Below are positions 10,821 through 22,133 of a stretch of 64,000 nt of DNA, in pieces (within the stretch, counting starts at the first letter, position 1; each line of letters starts with the position of its first letter). The notes under the pieces were generated by a model that was not told where the DNA came from, searched no databases, and saw nothing but the letters and a program-made list of their open reading frames with translations. Source of the DNA: Heterobilharzia americana (taxonomy: Eukaryota; Platyhelminthes; Trematoda; Strigeidida; Schistosomatidae). Where the stretch lies: positions 3,596,001 to 3,660,000 of the forward strand of contig OX104128.1 of the NCBI GenBank assembly GCA_944470555.2, in the 5' to 3' direction. Position numbers and translations under genes: made by a program.

Positions 10821-11002
10821 TATCGTATTGTTTACCTCAAGACTCAAATATCGCATTGTCATCATATAGAGTTAAATTTCGCTTCTAAACAACTTTTGTG
10901 TAATACCCAGCTTAAATAACAAGTAAACAGATGCGGTACAGTTTTAAGAGCATAATACTATCCGTGTTGATTGGTAATTAGAAAATAAAATTAAGTAATT
11001 AC

Positions 11003-11045
11003 CGGAAAAATGCAACTAGAAAATGTAGTTATCTTTACCATATGA
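11003..11045 (-). other. Possible micro-exon of the minus-strand gene
   Basis: Excellent acceptor tract (CTTCTAATCTCTTTAG in reverse) and a CCG|GTAATT donor bracket 43 nt that read HMVKITTFSSCIFP, phase 2 in and 0 out. The outgoing phase would join the 453-560 exon; the incoming phase does not match 15351-15428. Speculative. Confidence 0.2.
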
Positions 11046-11230
11046 CTAAAGAGATTAGAAGGGTTCAGAATTTTACATAAGATTATCTGAAAGAAACGAA
11101 TGTGTAGAAAGCAGTTGACAGGCAGTTCGAATATTAAGCGTGACTGATACAACTTTGAAGACAGAATAATTTGACACGGAATTATGCATAACTACGACGT
11201 GCAAAACGAATATTTGTAACTAGATTCAAC

Positions 11231-11451
11231 AAGCGATAACACTAAAACTATACCCATCGCACAAGAAGTAGCTATCGTGGCTCGGTGGTGTGGTAGATAC
11301 GCTTTTGCGTTCGAAGCGACCGCTCCTGAGTCGAGTCCCAGTAGGAAAACATCACTCTGCACTGAAAGGCAGATACATCTTGCTGACAAGCCCCAAATAG
11401 GACGAAATGTGGCATCCCGGATCCCACTACTAGCCACGATCCATCATTTAT
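11231..11451 (+). repeat. SINE-A copy with target-site duplication
   Basis: Flanked by TAGATTCAAC at 11221-11230 and again at 11452-11461 (10-bp TSD). B-box GAGTCGAGTCCC. The hammerhead core reads CTGACAA instead of CTGANGA (core G8 to A); the GAAA box is kept. Confidence 0.85.
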
Positions 11452-11841
11452 TAGATTCAACCTACTGTAAAATAACTAGACAGAGATGAACCACCAAACC
11501 TTATTCTTTATTAAAAAACCTTACTGCTTTATGTGAAAAAATATAAGCAGAGTTTTTAAAGAACAGTTAAAACGTTTCTCAAAATTCCAGTAAACCTTTT
11601 TGTTTAACTCTGAGATAAATTGAAAAATATATTCATCCGGTGGTTCGTGTGGCTGATATGTGGTAAAGTGTTGATCATTACATTTACACCTGTGACTGAT
11701 TGGTAAGTGGTTTCTGCAACATCTCATATACTGCGAACCAATCCCTTAAGAGGTAAATAAGGTGGCACTGCTGAAGAATTTCAAATCATCATGAAACAAC
11801 TGTCCAGTACTCTGTGATGAACTCCACTTTGAAATTAACAA

Positions 11842-11911
11842 NNNNNNNNNNNNNNNNNNNNNNNNNNNNNNNNNNNNNNNNNNNNNNNNNNNNNNNNNNN
11901 NNNNNNNNNNN
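11842..11911. other. Assembly gap (70 N)
   Basis: A run of N. Sequence on both sides continues into minus-oriented PLE-related repeat on the right. Confidence 1.
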
Positions 11912-11914
11912 TTT

Positions 11915-12690
11915 CTACCAACTTCTTGTCTCTGTCTCCCTTTTTTATTTTCATTAGTTGTCCTCATGAACTGAAATTTAACTTTCTTTCTGTTGTTTCT
12001 TATGGTTAATAGATGGGTCAATGTCAATATGTGTACTGATCGCTGACTGATCTGACTACCAAGCTTCTAAACATTCTCTGTCATTCTTCCTGTTTTCTCT
12101 ATCCAGGATTTTCACATTTCCCCATTGAATTCACATCCACAGCTTCTGTATGCATTGACATGATCAGTGTGACGTGAGTTTGACTGGAAAAATATGAAAA
12201 TCCTGGATAGAGAAAACATAAAGAATGCCAGAGAACAACATCACTCACTGAGAGGCAGGTGCATCCAGCTGACAAGTCCTGAATAGGAGGAAATGTGCAT
12301 CCTTGATTTCACTGCTAACCACTGCCCATCAATACTATACCAGAGAATGTTCAGAAGCTTGGTAGTCAGATCAGTCAGCGATCAGGAAGACATACTGACA
12401 TTGACCCAATCTATCAACCAATAAGAAACAATCAGAATGTCATAATCCACGCTAACAGAACAACCAATTGAAACGAATATGGAGACAATGATAAGACCTT
12501 ATGAGAAACAAGCAATCACACATGAGGTCATCGGGACAAGTTATGAGGTCACTTGTGGAGAAAACATTATAGCTCACTTCGTTCTGAAGTTTAAGCTGAT
12601 AGCGTTATCTAGAATGTCAATGAAAACTTCGTGATTAACTCATCCAGCTCAGAGAACATAACACCGAAAAATAAGAGGTTATTTGTACTA
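11915..12690. mobile_element. PLE 3'-region inverted pair, interrupted by a SINE
   Basis: About 11915-12165 is minus-oriented PLE 3' sequence (reads KILDRENRKNDRE in reverse). About 12165-12690 is a plus-oriented copy of the same region, with AATCCTGGATAGAGAAAACA near 12200 and the 3' end TCCAGCTCAGAGAACATAAC at about 12650. The two face away from a shared centre. Coding capacity is lost. Confidence 0.7.
12229..12345 (+). repeat. 5'-truncated SINE-A inside the PLE
   Basis: Starts at ACATCACTCACTGAGAGG, with a hammerhead-like core CTGACAAG (G8 to A) and GGAAA. Bracketed by CCAGAGAA repeats (about 12221 and 12340), an 8-bp TSD within the PLE sequence, so the SINE landed after the PLE. Confidence 0.75.
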
Positions 12691-12694
12691 TTTT

Positions 12695-13470
12695 GATGGA
12701 ATTTCCTAATGAATAGATAAGCCGAAGTAGATGATGAAAACAACTTGTTTATCATAAGACATCCATATACCATTTCAGCATAATGCGTTCAATTCTTAAG
12801 AGCCTCAAAGTACAGGAATCAACCATTATGATTTAATGGTCGATGTATTCTCACCTAATAACACTGATACCATGAACATCAAGTTCAAGTATCAAATAAA
12901 ACACCGAACATTTAATTGTTTTAAAGGATATTGTTTACTGAATAAAGTACATTACAATACAGTGAGATAGCTTACTGTTAGATACAATAGTGAATACTGA
13001 AATTTCCAATATTATGAATAAGCTTGTCCTACTCAAGAGAGTAGAGAAAGAGGATTCCGAGTTTTCTATATACGTTAAAGGAAAGAATTTTTCGTCTGAA
13101 GTTTATTTAGTTCGTCACAGAGACCATCAGTATACATTAATACTATTCTAACCTCTACTCAGCGTTAATTTCATTTCAGAATCTGTCAGTTATACCTACT
13201 GTTTATAAGCTATTGATAAACATGTTTGATTGTCTGTATTCTAAAAGTCTCAGTAGTAGCGAAACTGATCCCTACAGTCCAGTTTCAAATGAACAAAGAA
13301 ATCATAAAGTTCAGTTAGTGAAGTTAATAAAGTGATCTCAAACAGAAAAGTATTAAATAGAAGTGTATGATTTATGAGGGTAAACTAGTGAGGTGTATTC
13401 AATGTAAACTAGTGGTGTTAAACAAATCAGCAAACAGGTATTTATATGAATAACGTATAATATTCCTCTT
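12695..13470. other. AT-rich intron-like DNA, nothing recognised
   Basis: No repeat family or paired splice sites with an open frame seen. Confidence 0.4.
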
Positions 13471-13477
13471 GTTTCAG

Positions 13478-13570
13478 TTCGTTCGATTAAAACACTTACA
13501 CTTGACCAATCTTTAGCGTTCAAACTGGCAACCCGAATTTTTGATGGTCGTTTAGGTACATTACATGAAG
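13478..13570 (+). CDS. Candidate exon of the plus-strand host gene
   Basis: Acceptor CTTGTTTCAG ends at 13477. Only one frame is open, reading RSIKTLTLDQSLAFKLATR then IFDGRLGTLHE, phase 1 in and phase 1 out, to donor GTAATG at 13571 (or an earlier GTACAT donor at 13556, same phase). The product is a plausible amphipathic helix plus turn, not repeat-like. No recognised domain. The opposite strand also has an open frame here, but without splice signals. Confidence 0.55.
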
Positions 13571-13834
13571 GTAATGGTGGACTGAATAATGAATAGCGAG
13601 TAATCATGTTCTGCTATACACAGAAATTAAGTTTGAAAATACACAAATATAGTACACTTATTATACAGCACATATACAGTACACGTAGACATGAGCATTT
13701 AGTAGCAAGGAAAGTTCCTTAACAAATTTATATATAAACTTTATTACAGCAACATATTTTGCACTTTAGGTATACTGGAACACAGTAAATGATGACGCAA
13801 AGTCGTCGATAATGTCTGGTTAGCAATCAGGATG

Positions 13835-14190
13835 AAGCAACATGAAAGTGGTTGCCCTCCAGTGACCGATCACTGTAACCTAACCAGTCCTACAGTAGGT
13901 CAGTCACAGTAGGAGTACCTCAGTGATGACACTTCTGACTACAACACTGGTTGACATGAGTTCGAACCCCATGTAGGACATTAATTCCCTCATTGATGAC
14001 ACCCGAACAAGCATGAAAAGTAAGTCAGGCGGGGCTTCCTACCCAATATCTCAAACCTACTTACATTCATCAACGTGTACCCTTATAATGGACCTTCAAG
14101 CCACATTGCAAGGTGATCGACATCAATATGTCACCATTGAGGAATAGACAATATAAAATTGGTTGCTGTCCAGTGACCAACCACTGTAAA
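13835..14190 (+). repeat. SINE-C copy, decayed
   Basis: Has the GTGACCGATCACTGTAA-type block and an A/B-box-like tRNA piece (CTCAGTGATGACACTTCTG, then GAGTTCGAACCCC), and TTGGTTGCTGTCCAGTGACCA near the end, shared with the 25.76-kb copy in reverse. Orientation plus. Confidence 0.6.
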
Positions 14191-14244
14191 GGAATATTGT
14201 TTTCTACTTCACATACTGTATTACTATATGATATATTCTATTGG

Positions 14245-14331
14245 ATTTTACAGCTCAAAATCTTCAGAAAAATATGGAATCAAACTGATCCTTATCAGTT
14301 GGCATATAACTTTGTTGAGCGGATTCTTTGA
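14245..14331 (+). other. Possible terminal exon fragment
   Basis: After TTGGATTTTACAG the frame reads LKIFRKIWNQTDPYQLAYN and then FVERIL-stop. Good acceptor and a protein-like peptide, but no AATAAA follows closely and the phase (0) does not match the 13478 donor (1). Confidence 0.25.
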
Positions 14332-14639
14332 CATTGTCTTGAGTTCCATTTAAAAGTTATTGGCATATTGCTGGCTGGCAGCAGAATTCAGAACACGCAT
14401 TTCTTTCCATTTGCTGGTAGACTTCCTACTGGAACTAATAATATAAGGGTGTAACTTAGGCACTATGGTAGATTGTAATTACATTTTAGTCTGTTTATTA
14501 GAAATGTCACAAAGTGAAACAGTATAATTTACTGGATAACGACGTTTTTGGACAATATTCATTGTTCATATTCATGGCAGATAACTCCACAACCTTGAGA
14601 CAGAGTTAATCAGGTCCTAGTTTTCATCTTAACGACAAA

Positions 14640-15090
14640 GGTAGTAGGATTTTTCATATATCTGGGACAGGTGCAGAATCATTTCGATTACACGTATTTG
14701 GTTAGTTATCAATCTCTCCCTCCATCCAACTAAGTTTTTAACGCTATCGCTTTATCCTACCATATTGTATGATTGTGTATAACTGTGTGCAGAGATATAG
14801 CTGAACTATTTTCTAAACTTCTTATCTTATTAAGACTACTAACCTTGATTTAGCTCAATTTTTATGCTCTACTGTTAAAGTTGACCCTTATCTACTACTT
14901 TTCATCTACGTATTTGACCTCACAACTATTTGTAAGAGATTTGGTAATCAAATTATTTTGTATGATTGAATCAATAGGATCTTTTAGCCTACAAAGCTCG
15001 CAAAAAGTAACCGTCGGTTCAGATGCCAGAGTTTTATACAAAAATTTATTGAGTTCTGAGGAAAAACATTTATATTGAGCTGCAATTCTG
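14640..15090 (-). repeat. Unclassified repeat, possibly PLE-derived
   Basis: Shares blocks with 46.0-46.45 kb (TTTTCATATATCTGGGACAGGTG against TTTTCCACATATCCCTAACAAGTG; GAATCAATAGGATCTTTTAGCC against GGATCAGTAGAATCTTTTAACC). The 46-kb copy has a minus-strand peptide resembling the region before a GIY-YIG domain, hence the tentative class. Confidence 0.4.
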
Positions 15091-15350
15091 CTAGTTGGAA
15101 GAGAAAGCTTTTATTGGAAACACTCAGAATAGTCAAAGATACATCTAGCTTTTGGCATTTATTCTATAGGGTGAGTTATCCATTCAAAATGAGGTCATTC
15201 TAACTAATATAAAACATAAGATAAAAAGTGAAATGTTGGGCAACAAGCATTCAAAATTAGACAGCGTTTTATTTGATTTTATTTTTGGTAGTAAATGTCC
15301 AGACAAGAAGTGAAATGAAAGATATAAACAAAAAAGTGTCTGTCACTTAC

Positions 15351-15428
15351 CATTCCTTGAACCTACTTCAATTATTTGTAGTAAGTCATACATAATATTT
15401 AATACTGGTGTACGCTCCAAAGTAAATA
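15351..15428 (-). CDS. Candidate exon of the minus-strand gene
   Basis: A 78-nt exon. Acceptor in reverse is GGATTTTTCAG; donor GTAAGTGACAG lies at 15350 downwards. Only one frame is open: phase 1 in, 1 out, reading FTLERTPVLNIMYDLLQII then EVGSRN. Hydrophobic helical pattern, no known motif. The incoming phase matches the 16-nt micro-exon at 21040-21055, which itself matches the phase-0 donor of the SH3 exon, giving a continuous reading frame SH3 exon, micro-exon, this exon. Confidence 0.6.
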
Positions 15429-15504
15429 CTGAAAAATCCAGGAAGATTTTAATTGTTCGTATGATTTTGAAATAATGGAGAATATTTGTAGCTCAGGTGG
15501 ATGG

Positions 15505-16785
15505 TCTTGGTTGTATTGTGTCCTCTGAACTGGGTTGTTTAATCGTGAACCTTTCATCCTCTTGCTAGACAGCGACATCATCACTAGCACTAACTTCAGT
15601 ATGAAGTGAACTGTCAATATCTCTCCATCAGTGAGTGATTTAGTGACTTGCTCTGAAGATGTGGTCTGTGATTGGTTGTTTTCTTCGATTGTTGTGTCAT
15701 CGACGGACTGTATAGACTTTCCTGTTGGCTACCCGTTCCTCTGCTTCACCTCTCACCTTTCTGTCCTTTATCATTTTCCTCATTGGTTGATAGATTGGGT
15801 CTGTGTCCATACATCTGTTGATTACTGACTGACTGACCGACCGGAATGTGAAGCTTCTAGGAATTCTCTGATAATATTCTTTGTGTTTCCCCTCTCCGTC
15901 CAAAATTTCTATATTGTCGAAATTGAATTCATGTCCATAGTTGTTATCCACGTGCATTGAAATGAGTGACGAAATGTGGTGGCGAAGATGGCGACCACTT
16001 TGTCGAACTACATCATCAACTACAAAGTCATCGACAGAAATCAACAGACGCATCGTCCTACCATGCATAAAGAATGTATCCGAAATCACGACAAGATTGC
16101 TGAGACCACTTGGAATTGGTGTGGCTAAGTAACCAACAAATCCCCTCCAAATATCATTATGCAGATTGAAAGGATGCAACAGCGATCAGAGAAGACAAAC
16201 CGAATATCATTTACAAAGTCAACTGCAATAACTGTAGTCAATACTACATTGGATAAAGTGGCCACCCTCTTCACCTTCGTCTACATGAACACCAATTGGC
16301 TATTAAATCTGACAACATTTCGTCACTCATTTCAATGCACGTGGATAACAACTATGGACATGAATTCAATTTCGACAATGTAGAAATTTTGGATGGAGAA
16401 GGGAAACACAAAGAATATTATCAGTGAATTTCTAGAAGCTTGACATTCCAGTCGGTCAGTCAGTCAGCAATCAACAGATATGTGGACATAGATCCAATCA
16501 ATCAACCAATGAGAAAAATGATAAAGGACAGAAAGGTGAGAGGTGAAGCAGAGGAACGGGTAGCCAACAGGAAAGTCTATACAGTCCGTCGATGACACAA
16601 CAATCGAAGGAAACAACCAATCACAAACCACATCTTCAGAGCAAGTCACTAAATCACTCACTGATGGAGAGATATTGGCAGTTCACTTCATACTGAATTT
16701 AGTGGTGATGATGTTGTCTAGGAGGACGATGAAAGTTTCACGATTGAACAATCGAGGTCAGAGAACACAATACAACCAAGAAGAT
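15505..16785. mobile_element. PLE 3'-region inverted repeat (palindrome with 0.34-kb centre)
   Basis: Left arm 15505-15976 (minus) and right arm 16316-16783 (plus) are near-identical reverse complements. Both encode the C-terminal tail SLISMHVDNNYGHEFNF, EILDGEGKHKEYYQ and QPMRKMIKDRKVRGEAEER. In the right copy, upstream codons at about 16195-16290 give NIIYKVNCNNCSQYYIG, a GIY-YIG start with a stop after YIG. The left copy has an open frame 15697-16179 without the GIY part. So these are two head-to-head PLE fragments, neither functional. Confidence 0.85.
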
Positions 16786-16961
16786 CTTAATCAAAATTTA
16801 TTTCAAACTGAAGATAAACCTACTAATGCTTGTGCCCTTCATGAAACGTAGCAGTGAGGATCAATTTTTAAGATGTTTGACTGGTCAAACTATTGCACTT
16901 AATCAAAAGATTATAAGTTTGAGCAAATTATTCTTTGAATCTTCTCAGGAACAATGAGAAA

Positions 16962-18175
16962 TATTATTATTTTCCCCTTGGGTTCCTAGTCGAACATAAG
17001 GATTCAGTAACAAGCCTCCATTCCACTCTCTTCTCTGCAATCTATTCAACCTCACTCCACGACTGCCCACAACCTCTCATTTCTTCCTCACATCGTCTCC
17101 TCTATGTCACCCTCGACTCCCACGCCCAACTCGTCCTTTTCCATCTCAGCTCCACTCGACGGCCTGGTCTGACAAGTGGTGTCCCCAATCGGCTTTCTCA
17201 GTGTATGCCCAATCCAGTCCATCTCCACCTACTTCTACACATTTTTTGAGTGGTAGGTTCTTCATCGGTTCGTTGTCAGCCAGCCAGCCAGCCAGAGTTC
17301 CTTCTTGCTTATTCATGTTATTCTGGCCATCTCATCTTCAGTATCAGTGAGTGTAGGCAGTTGCTAATGAATGTGTGTAGTTTGTTGGAAGTGCTTTCCG
17401 TGACACGCCAAGTCTCTCAACCATCACATGTAAGCACTGACTAACTTGACTGAATTGGTGTTGGAAATCCGGATGTTGTTCTCGCTTTATGCTGAGTGCA
17501 GTAGATCTTCACACTGATCATTTCAGGTTATTGAACGCCTGTGTTGCTGTCTTTCCGATCCTGGCTGCTTTAACGTCCTCGTCTGTGTCTGTGCCGCTGC
17601 CTGTGGTTGAAAAGATGCTGCCTACGTAATAGGTGAAAGAGACTACTTCCTTTCAGTTTCTCCCGTTGATGGTGACTGGAGCTTGCTGCTGTTGGTCGGT
17701 TGGGTATCTTCATCACCTGTCTTCTCTACGTTCACTTGAAGTCCCATCTTCGCTGTCATGCCTCTTATGTCAACCTGTTAGTTTTCGCCTGTAGCTCATC
17801 AAGTTTGTGTGACATTAGACACAAGTCATCGGCGAAATCCAGATCTTCTGTGTTCTTTTCCGCGGTCCGGCTAGCGTATGCCCCTTTTCTCGCTCCCCAA
17901 TGTTTGTTGCATGATCCAGTCCACCACAATCACGAAGATCATGGGTGACATTAGACAGCCCTGTCTTACTCCTGTCTTCACTTCAAAGGCGTCACTGAGC
18001 TTCCCATTGTGAATTACTTGGCATGTGGTGTCTTCATATAGTTGTTGAATGAGGATGATAAAGGTTTGTGGCACTCAAAGCCGTAGTGTTAAAGCAGCTG
18101 CCTGCCAAATTACTTCTCGGTCGACACTATCGAACGCCTTTTCAAAGTCGATGAAGTTGAGGTAGAGGGTTGATA
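16962..18175 (-). mobile_element. RTE fragment, RT middle to 3' end
   Basis: Begins ATTATTATTTTCCCCTTGGG and runs through the C-terminal RT to the motif region (PMIFVIVVDWIMQQTLGSEK in frame 17871-18074) and FIDFEKAF-like codons at the right end. Broken by frameshifts. The first 0.6 kb is nearly the reverse complement of 22134-22733. Confidence 0.9.
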
Positions 18176-18179
18176 GCTA

Positions 18180-18890
18180 AATATATGGATCATGATAATA
18201 CTAAATAAGTAGATATTACTTTCTGTGCATATTCTCGGTAGTTGCATAATTAGTTCAAAGCGTATATTTTACGAGTTTGTAAAATTTAAAAGAACTTCTA
18301 AAATTGTATGAGGAACAAATGTAGTTTCAGAACAAAAACATACTACACTATTAAGGGCTATTTTCTTGTAAGATTTGTTAGGCTATATAAGTGTACCTAA
18401 AAGTAAAACTCACCACACATGTTGACAATAACAAATACGTTTCGTACGTGTCATTTCTTGGCTACTTAGTTATACAGACAGACACACATAGCAGTTTATA
18501 CAGCACTGCGCTTCAATTTATGTCATCGTCGTCGTTAAGATCAGATGATTTCATAATAAAAATGAGATTAGAATGACTGACTGAATGACCAAATAATTTT
18601 ATAAGAATATATTTATTCACTATCTGTTAGTCGAAGGTTAGCTAACGACTTAATCTCTGTAGTATATACTTATTCTTGAAGGAAGTTATTGAAGTTATCG
18701 TTTTATAGACATGAATACCACCTACCGTAAACTTGCAATGAAACTGGATTAAATGTAAAGAAGTCCTCTTGAAGGTCGAAAAAGAATCCGTAGTGAATTG
18801 TAATATTTTCTCACATTAATAACATCGAAATGTGTCTATGCCACAGTAATATTGACTATTACATCAGATGTTTTCCCATGCTTGCAATCG
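18180..18890. other. AT-rich DNA, nothing recognised
   Basis: A 61-codon plus-strand frame at 18391-18576 has no splice or family support. No repeat identified. Confidence 0.35.
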
Positions 18891-19230
18891 CCCGTTGCTA
18901 CACTGGGTCATATTGTTTGACCTCTGTTGGCAGATGGGTTTCTTTACGGATGTATTGATGCTGCCTGATTACTCACTATGTTATTGTCTCCTTGGTGGCC
19001 AGTAGTGGAATGCATACCTGTATACCCACTGAACGATATTGTTGTTGTTGATGTTCGACTCAGTATAACAACGGGAGATTACAAGTACCAAACAACAACT
19101 GATACCTATTGCATAAGAAGTGGTTTCCGAGCCGCACTAGTCTAGTAGATAACACTTTGGCATTTGAGATGATGGATACTGGTTTTCGGTCTCAGTAGGA
19201 ACGAAATCACTCACTGGGATGTCCTTCATG
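18890..19230. repeat. SINE-A inverted pair, decayed
   Basis: Left half (about 18890-19020) minus-oriented (GCCAGTAGTGGAATGCATACC); right half (about 19085-19225) plus-oriented with TACCTATTGCATAAGAAGTGG and a poor B-box, ending before the hammerhead segment. Confidence 0.6.
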
Positions 19231-19234
19231 GAAT

Positions 19235-19645
19235 ATTCATACAACTTAAAAACGCTTCTTTTCTAAACGAAGTAGTTGGTGATGAAGTTACCTATCCTGG
19301 AGAAGAAAGATCTCATAAAAAACCCCGAAGCTCACCAAATGTACAGATGACAGAAAGATTGTAGTTTGTTACCTTTTACTAATTTAGATTTCATGTTTAA
19401 AAGTAAAGCGACATTTTGTAATTCTCAAAAAAGTGCATTTTCAGTTTGAAGTTACTTTCAGACAAATAGATATGCAGACAAAGATTATAAGCTAGTTTCG
19501 ATGACACTGTAAATATGTATTCACTGCCACCTTATCATTGTAATCACTAGTCATAAAGGGAAAAATTCTTTTTTGAATACTGAACAATGCAAGTTTGAGT
19601 TCAGAGAGACAAAATAACCATTTTCTATGAATCTTGATCACGATT
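19235..19645. other. AT-rich DNA, nothing recognised
   Basis: No gene or repeat seen. Confidence 0.35.
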
Positions 19646-19647
19646 TA

Positions 19648-20670
19648 TTTTATTATTATTTTTAGTCCCTTGGGTTCCTAATGGAACATAGGGATTCAGT
19701 AGCACGTCTCCAGTGACCTCTGTTCTCCAAGATCTTTTGAACCTGGTTCCACGACAGCCCACAAGCTCTCATTTCCTCCTCGCACGATCTCCTCCATATC
19801 ACCCTCGTCTCGGACGTCCAACTCGTCGCTTCCCATGGGGATTCCACTGAGGACTGGCCTGACGCGTGATGTCCCCAGTCGGCTTTCTCAGTGCATGCCC
19901 AACACAATCCACCTCCATTTCCTCCTGCATATTTGTTGCGTGATAGGTTCTTTCTTCGTTGGTTCGTTCCCAGAGCTCCTTGTTGCTTATTCTTTCTGGC
20001 AATCCATCTGATCTTCAGTAGCGAGCCAGCGTAGGTGGCAGTTGTTGATGAATTTCTGTAGTTTATTGGAAATGCCTTTCGTAGCGCGCCAAATTTCTGA
20101 ACCATCACATAGAGGCACTGACTTGACTGAGGTTGGTGTTGAAAATCCGTATCTTGTTCCACATGCTGAGTGAGTGCAGAAGATCTCCACACTGGTTTCA
20201 GGCTAATGAACGCCTGTCTTGCTGTGTTTCCGATTCTGACTTTGACGTCCTCGTCCGTGCCGTCGCCTGTAGTTGAAACAGTGCTTCCTAGATAGGTGAA
20301 GGAGGTTACTTCCTTTAAGTTTCTCCCGTTGATGGTGATTGGAGTTTGTTGTTGTTGTTGTTGATGGTGGTGGTGCGGTATCTTCATCACTTCTGTCTTC
20401 TCTATATTCACCTGAAGTCCCGTCTTCGCTCTCTCTTCTGTTAACTTGTTAGTTTTTGCCTGTAGATCTTCAAGTTTATGTGACATCAGGCACAAGTCAT
20501 AGGCAAATCCAAGTCTTCTAGGTTCTTTTCCGCAGTCCAGCCAGCGTATCCCCCTCTTCTCGCTGCCCACTGTTTGCTGCATGATCCAGTCGACCACAAT
20601 CAAGAATATCATGGGGGATAGTAGGCAGCCTTGTTTCACTCCTGCCTTCACTTCAAAAGCATCACCAGGC
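19648..20670 (-). mobile_element. RTE fragment with a 329-codon open frame
   Basis: Minus-strand frame 19662-20651 stays open from the segment before the FADD-type box to the C-terminus: KQGCLLSPMIFLIVVDWIM, GFAYDLCLMSHKLEDLQAK (the catalytic box reads AYDL where FADD is expected, so Asp-Asp is broken), VTSFTYLGSTVSTTG and the C-terminal WRRSCEEEMRACGLSW. The 5' half (endonuclease, RT fingers) is missing. The long frame implies recent insertion, but the altered catalytic box rules out activity. Confidence 0.9.
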
Positions 20671-20671
20671 G

Positions 20672-21035
20672 AAGTTAATCACGATTTAACTGAGTACTAA
20701 TGCAAATAATGGGTACTGAGTACAACGCTGACATAATATATGATCTGGGACTGGACTTCCACTTGAAATGTTGAAATTATTTTATGTCAGACATGTTATG
20801 ACTTACATAAGTATAATCTATATCTAATGTCAGAGTGAGAATCGTATATCTTGAAAATAAAACATGCTAATAAGCAATGATGAATTTAAAGCACAGATTC
20901 ATATTTTCGTTCTTGTTACCTCGAATCAAAAGTAACATAAGGAGACACACAATTGCAGCGGAGAAAAAATTTCCTTTCAGATAAAATTCTTCTCTTGGCT
21001 GTACATTCGTGAATATATAATAAAAATGATAGGAC
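20672..21035. other. AT-rich intron-like DNA
   Basis: No repeat or coding signal before the micro-exon at 21040. Confidence 0.35.
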
Positions 21036-21039
21036 ATAC

Positions 21040-21055
21040 CAGAGTAAGTCCTGAA
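21040..21055 (-). CDS. Candidate 16-nt micro-exon of the minus-strand gene
   Basis: On the minus strand, TTTCCTTTGTGATGCAG is a strong acceptor, then 16 nt (TTCAGGACTTACTCTG), then the strong donor GTATGTCC. The peptide is FRTYS plus one base. Phase 0 in matches the 24909-25181 exon donor; phase 1 out matches the 15351-15428 acceptor. Micro-exons are common in schistosome genes (established), which adds plausibility. It is too short for any ORF search; the case rests on splice sites and phase. Confidence 0.5.
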
Positions 21056-21059
21056 CTGC

Positions 21060-22130
21060 ATCACAAAGGAAATAAACAAAATGCTTACAAAATAATAATA
21101 ATGATTACATCATGTGTGGGCTACTCAGAGTAATTGGTAATTTACAATAAGCTATGGGAAAGAAAGAGGTTGTATAAAATTCTTTTGAACGCATAATGAT
21201 GGTTTGAACTTTGAATGCCTAATGCTTCAGCTATACACAGATGTCTTAGCTTCACTCCTTTCGATTAACTTGGTCGCACTTTGTAAAGAACTTTGAAAGA
21301 CTTTTCTAAAGGAGGCGAATGTCCAGAGTTTACTAAGTGTTATGTTGCAGAGTTGAGGATATATTTCCGCTCTCCCTGTCTCAGCCATGTTGGTTAGTGT
21401 TCGCGAGTGTGCTACGTAAGCTGGTGTGTGGTGTGAATGACGTACTTAGCTCCAAAGGAGCAAGTTAACTTCTATACATATACTGATGTGGCCAAATGCT
21501 CCAGTTTATCCCTTGACTGCTGACAAATGAGTTTCTAACAGAAGAATATGATTCTAAGGTTGGTAGCAAAAAGGTCCTGTCTATGGACCTCGGTAGTCTC
21601 TTTCTAAGTATGTCTGAAGCATTATCTCCCTTGAATTTGAGGTTCAGTAGTAAAATGTTTTTCGGAGTAGTACTTCAAAAAATTTTATGATTGCGGTTTG
21701 TAGCCATATGTAACACATTTTTTTGACTTATTTGGATGTCCAATAAATAAATATAGGTTTAACTGAAATATCTCCTAACAACAAGTGGATTTGTAGGCAA
21801 AACCTTTAGAGATTTTGTCGAAGGTTTAAAGTAATGAATAGCCAATCATCTAGCTTCATGAGTACACTGCAAAACCACTAATAGAAGTTAGTCCACAATT
21901 AAGACTAGATGAACCGAAATGAGTTACTGTCTCCAGAGATACTAAAGTGTATGAGTTTATAGTTTTATGTCATGACAACAAAAACTGTGGTCATTCTTTC
22001 AGAAGAGACATTCCTTATGGGTAGGGTACTTTGCCATTTTTAACCGAAGTGAAATGTTTCTGAAACGTACAAATTCATGAATATCAATAAAGTTACAAAT
22101 AGCTAAGGCTATATTTCGCGTTAGAATGTC
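21060..22130. other. Unassigned non-coding stretch
   Basis: About 1.07 kb with no exon or repeat recognised. Confidence 0.35.
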
Positions 22131-22133
22131 GAA

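Noticed and set aside
13353..13607. 84-codon minus-strand frame
   Set aside because: It is the shadow of the plus-strand exon at 13478-13570, which has the splice sites and a better peptide.
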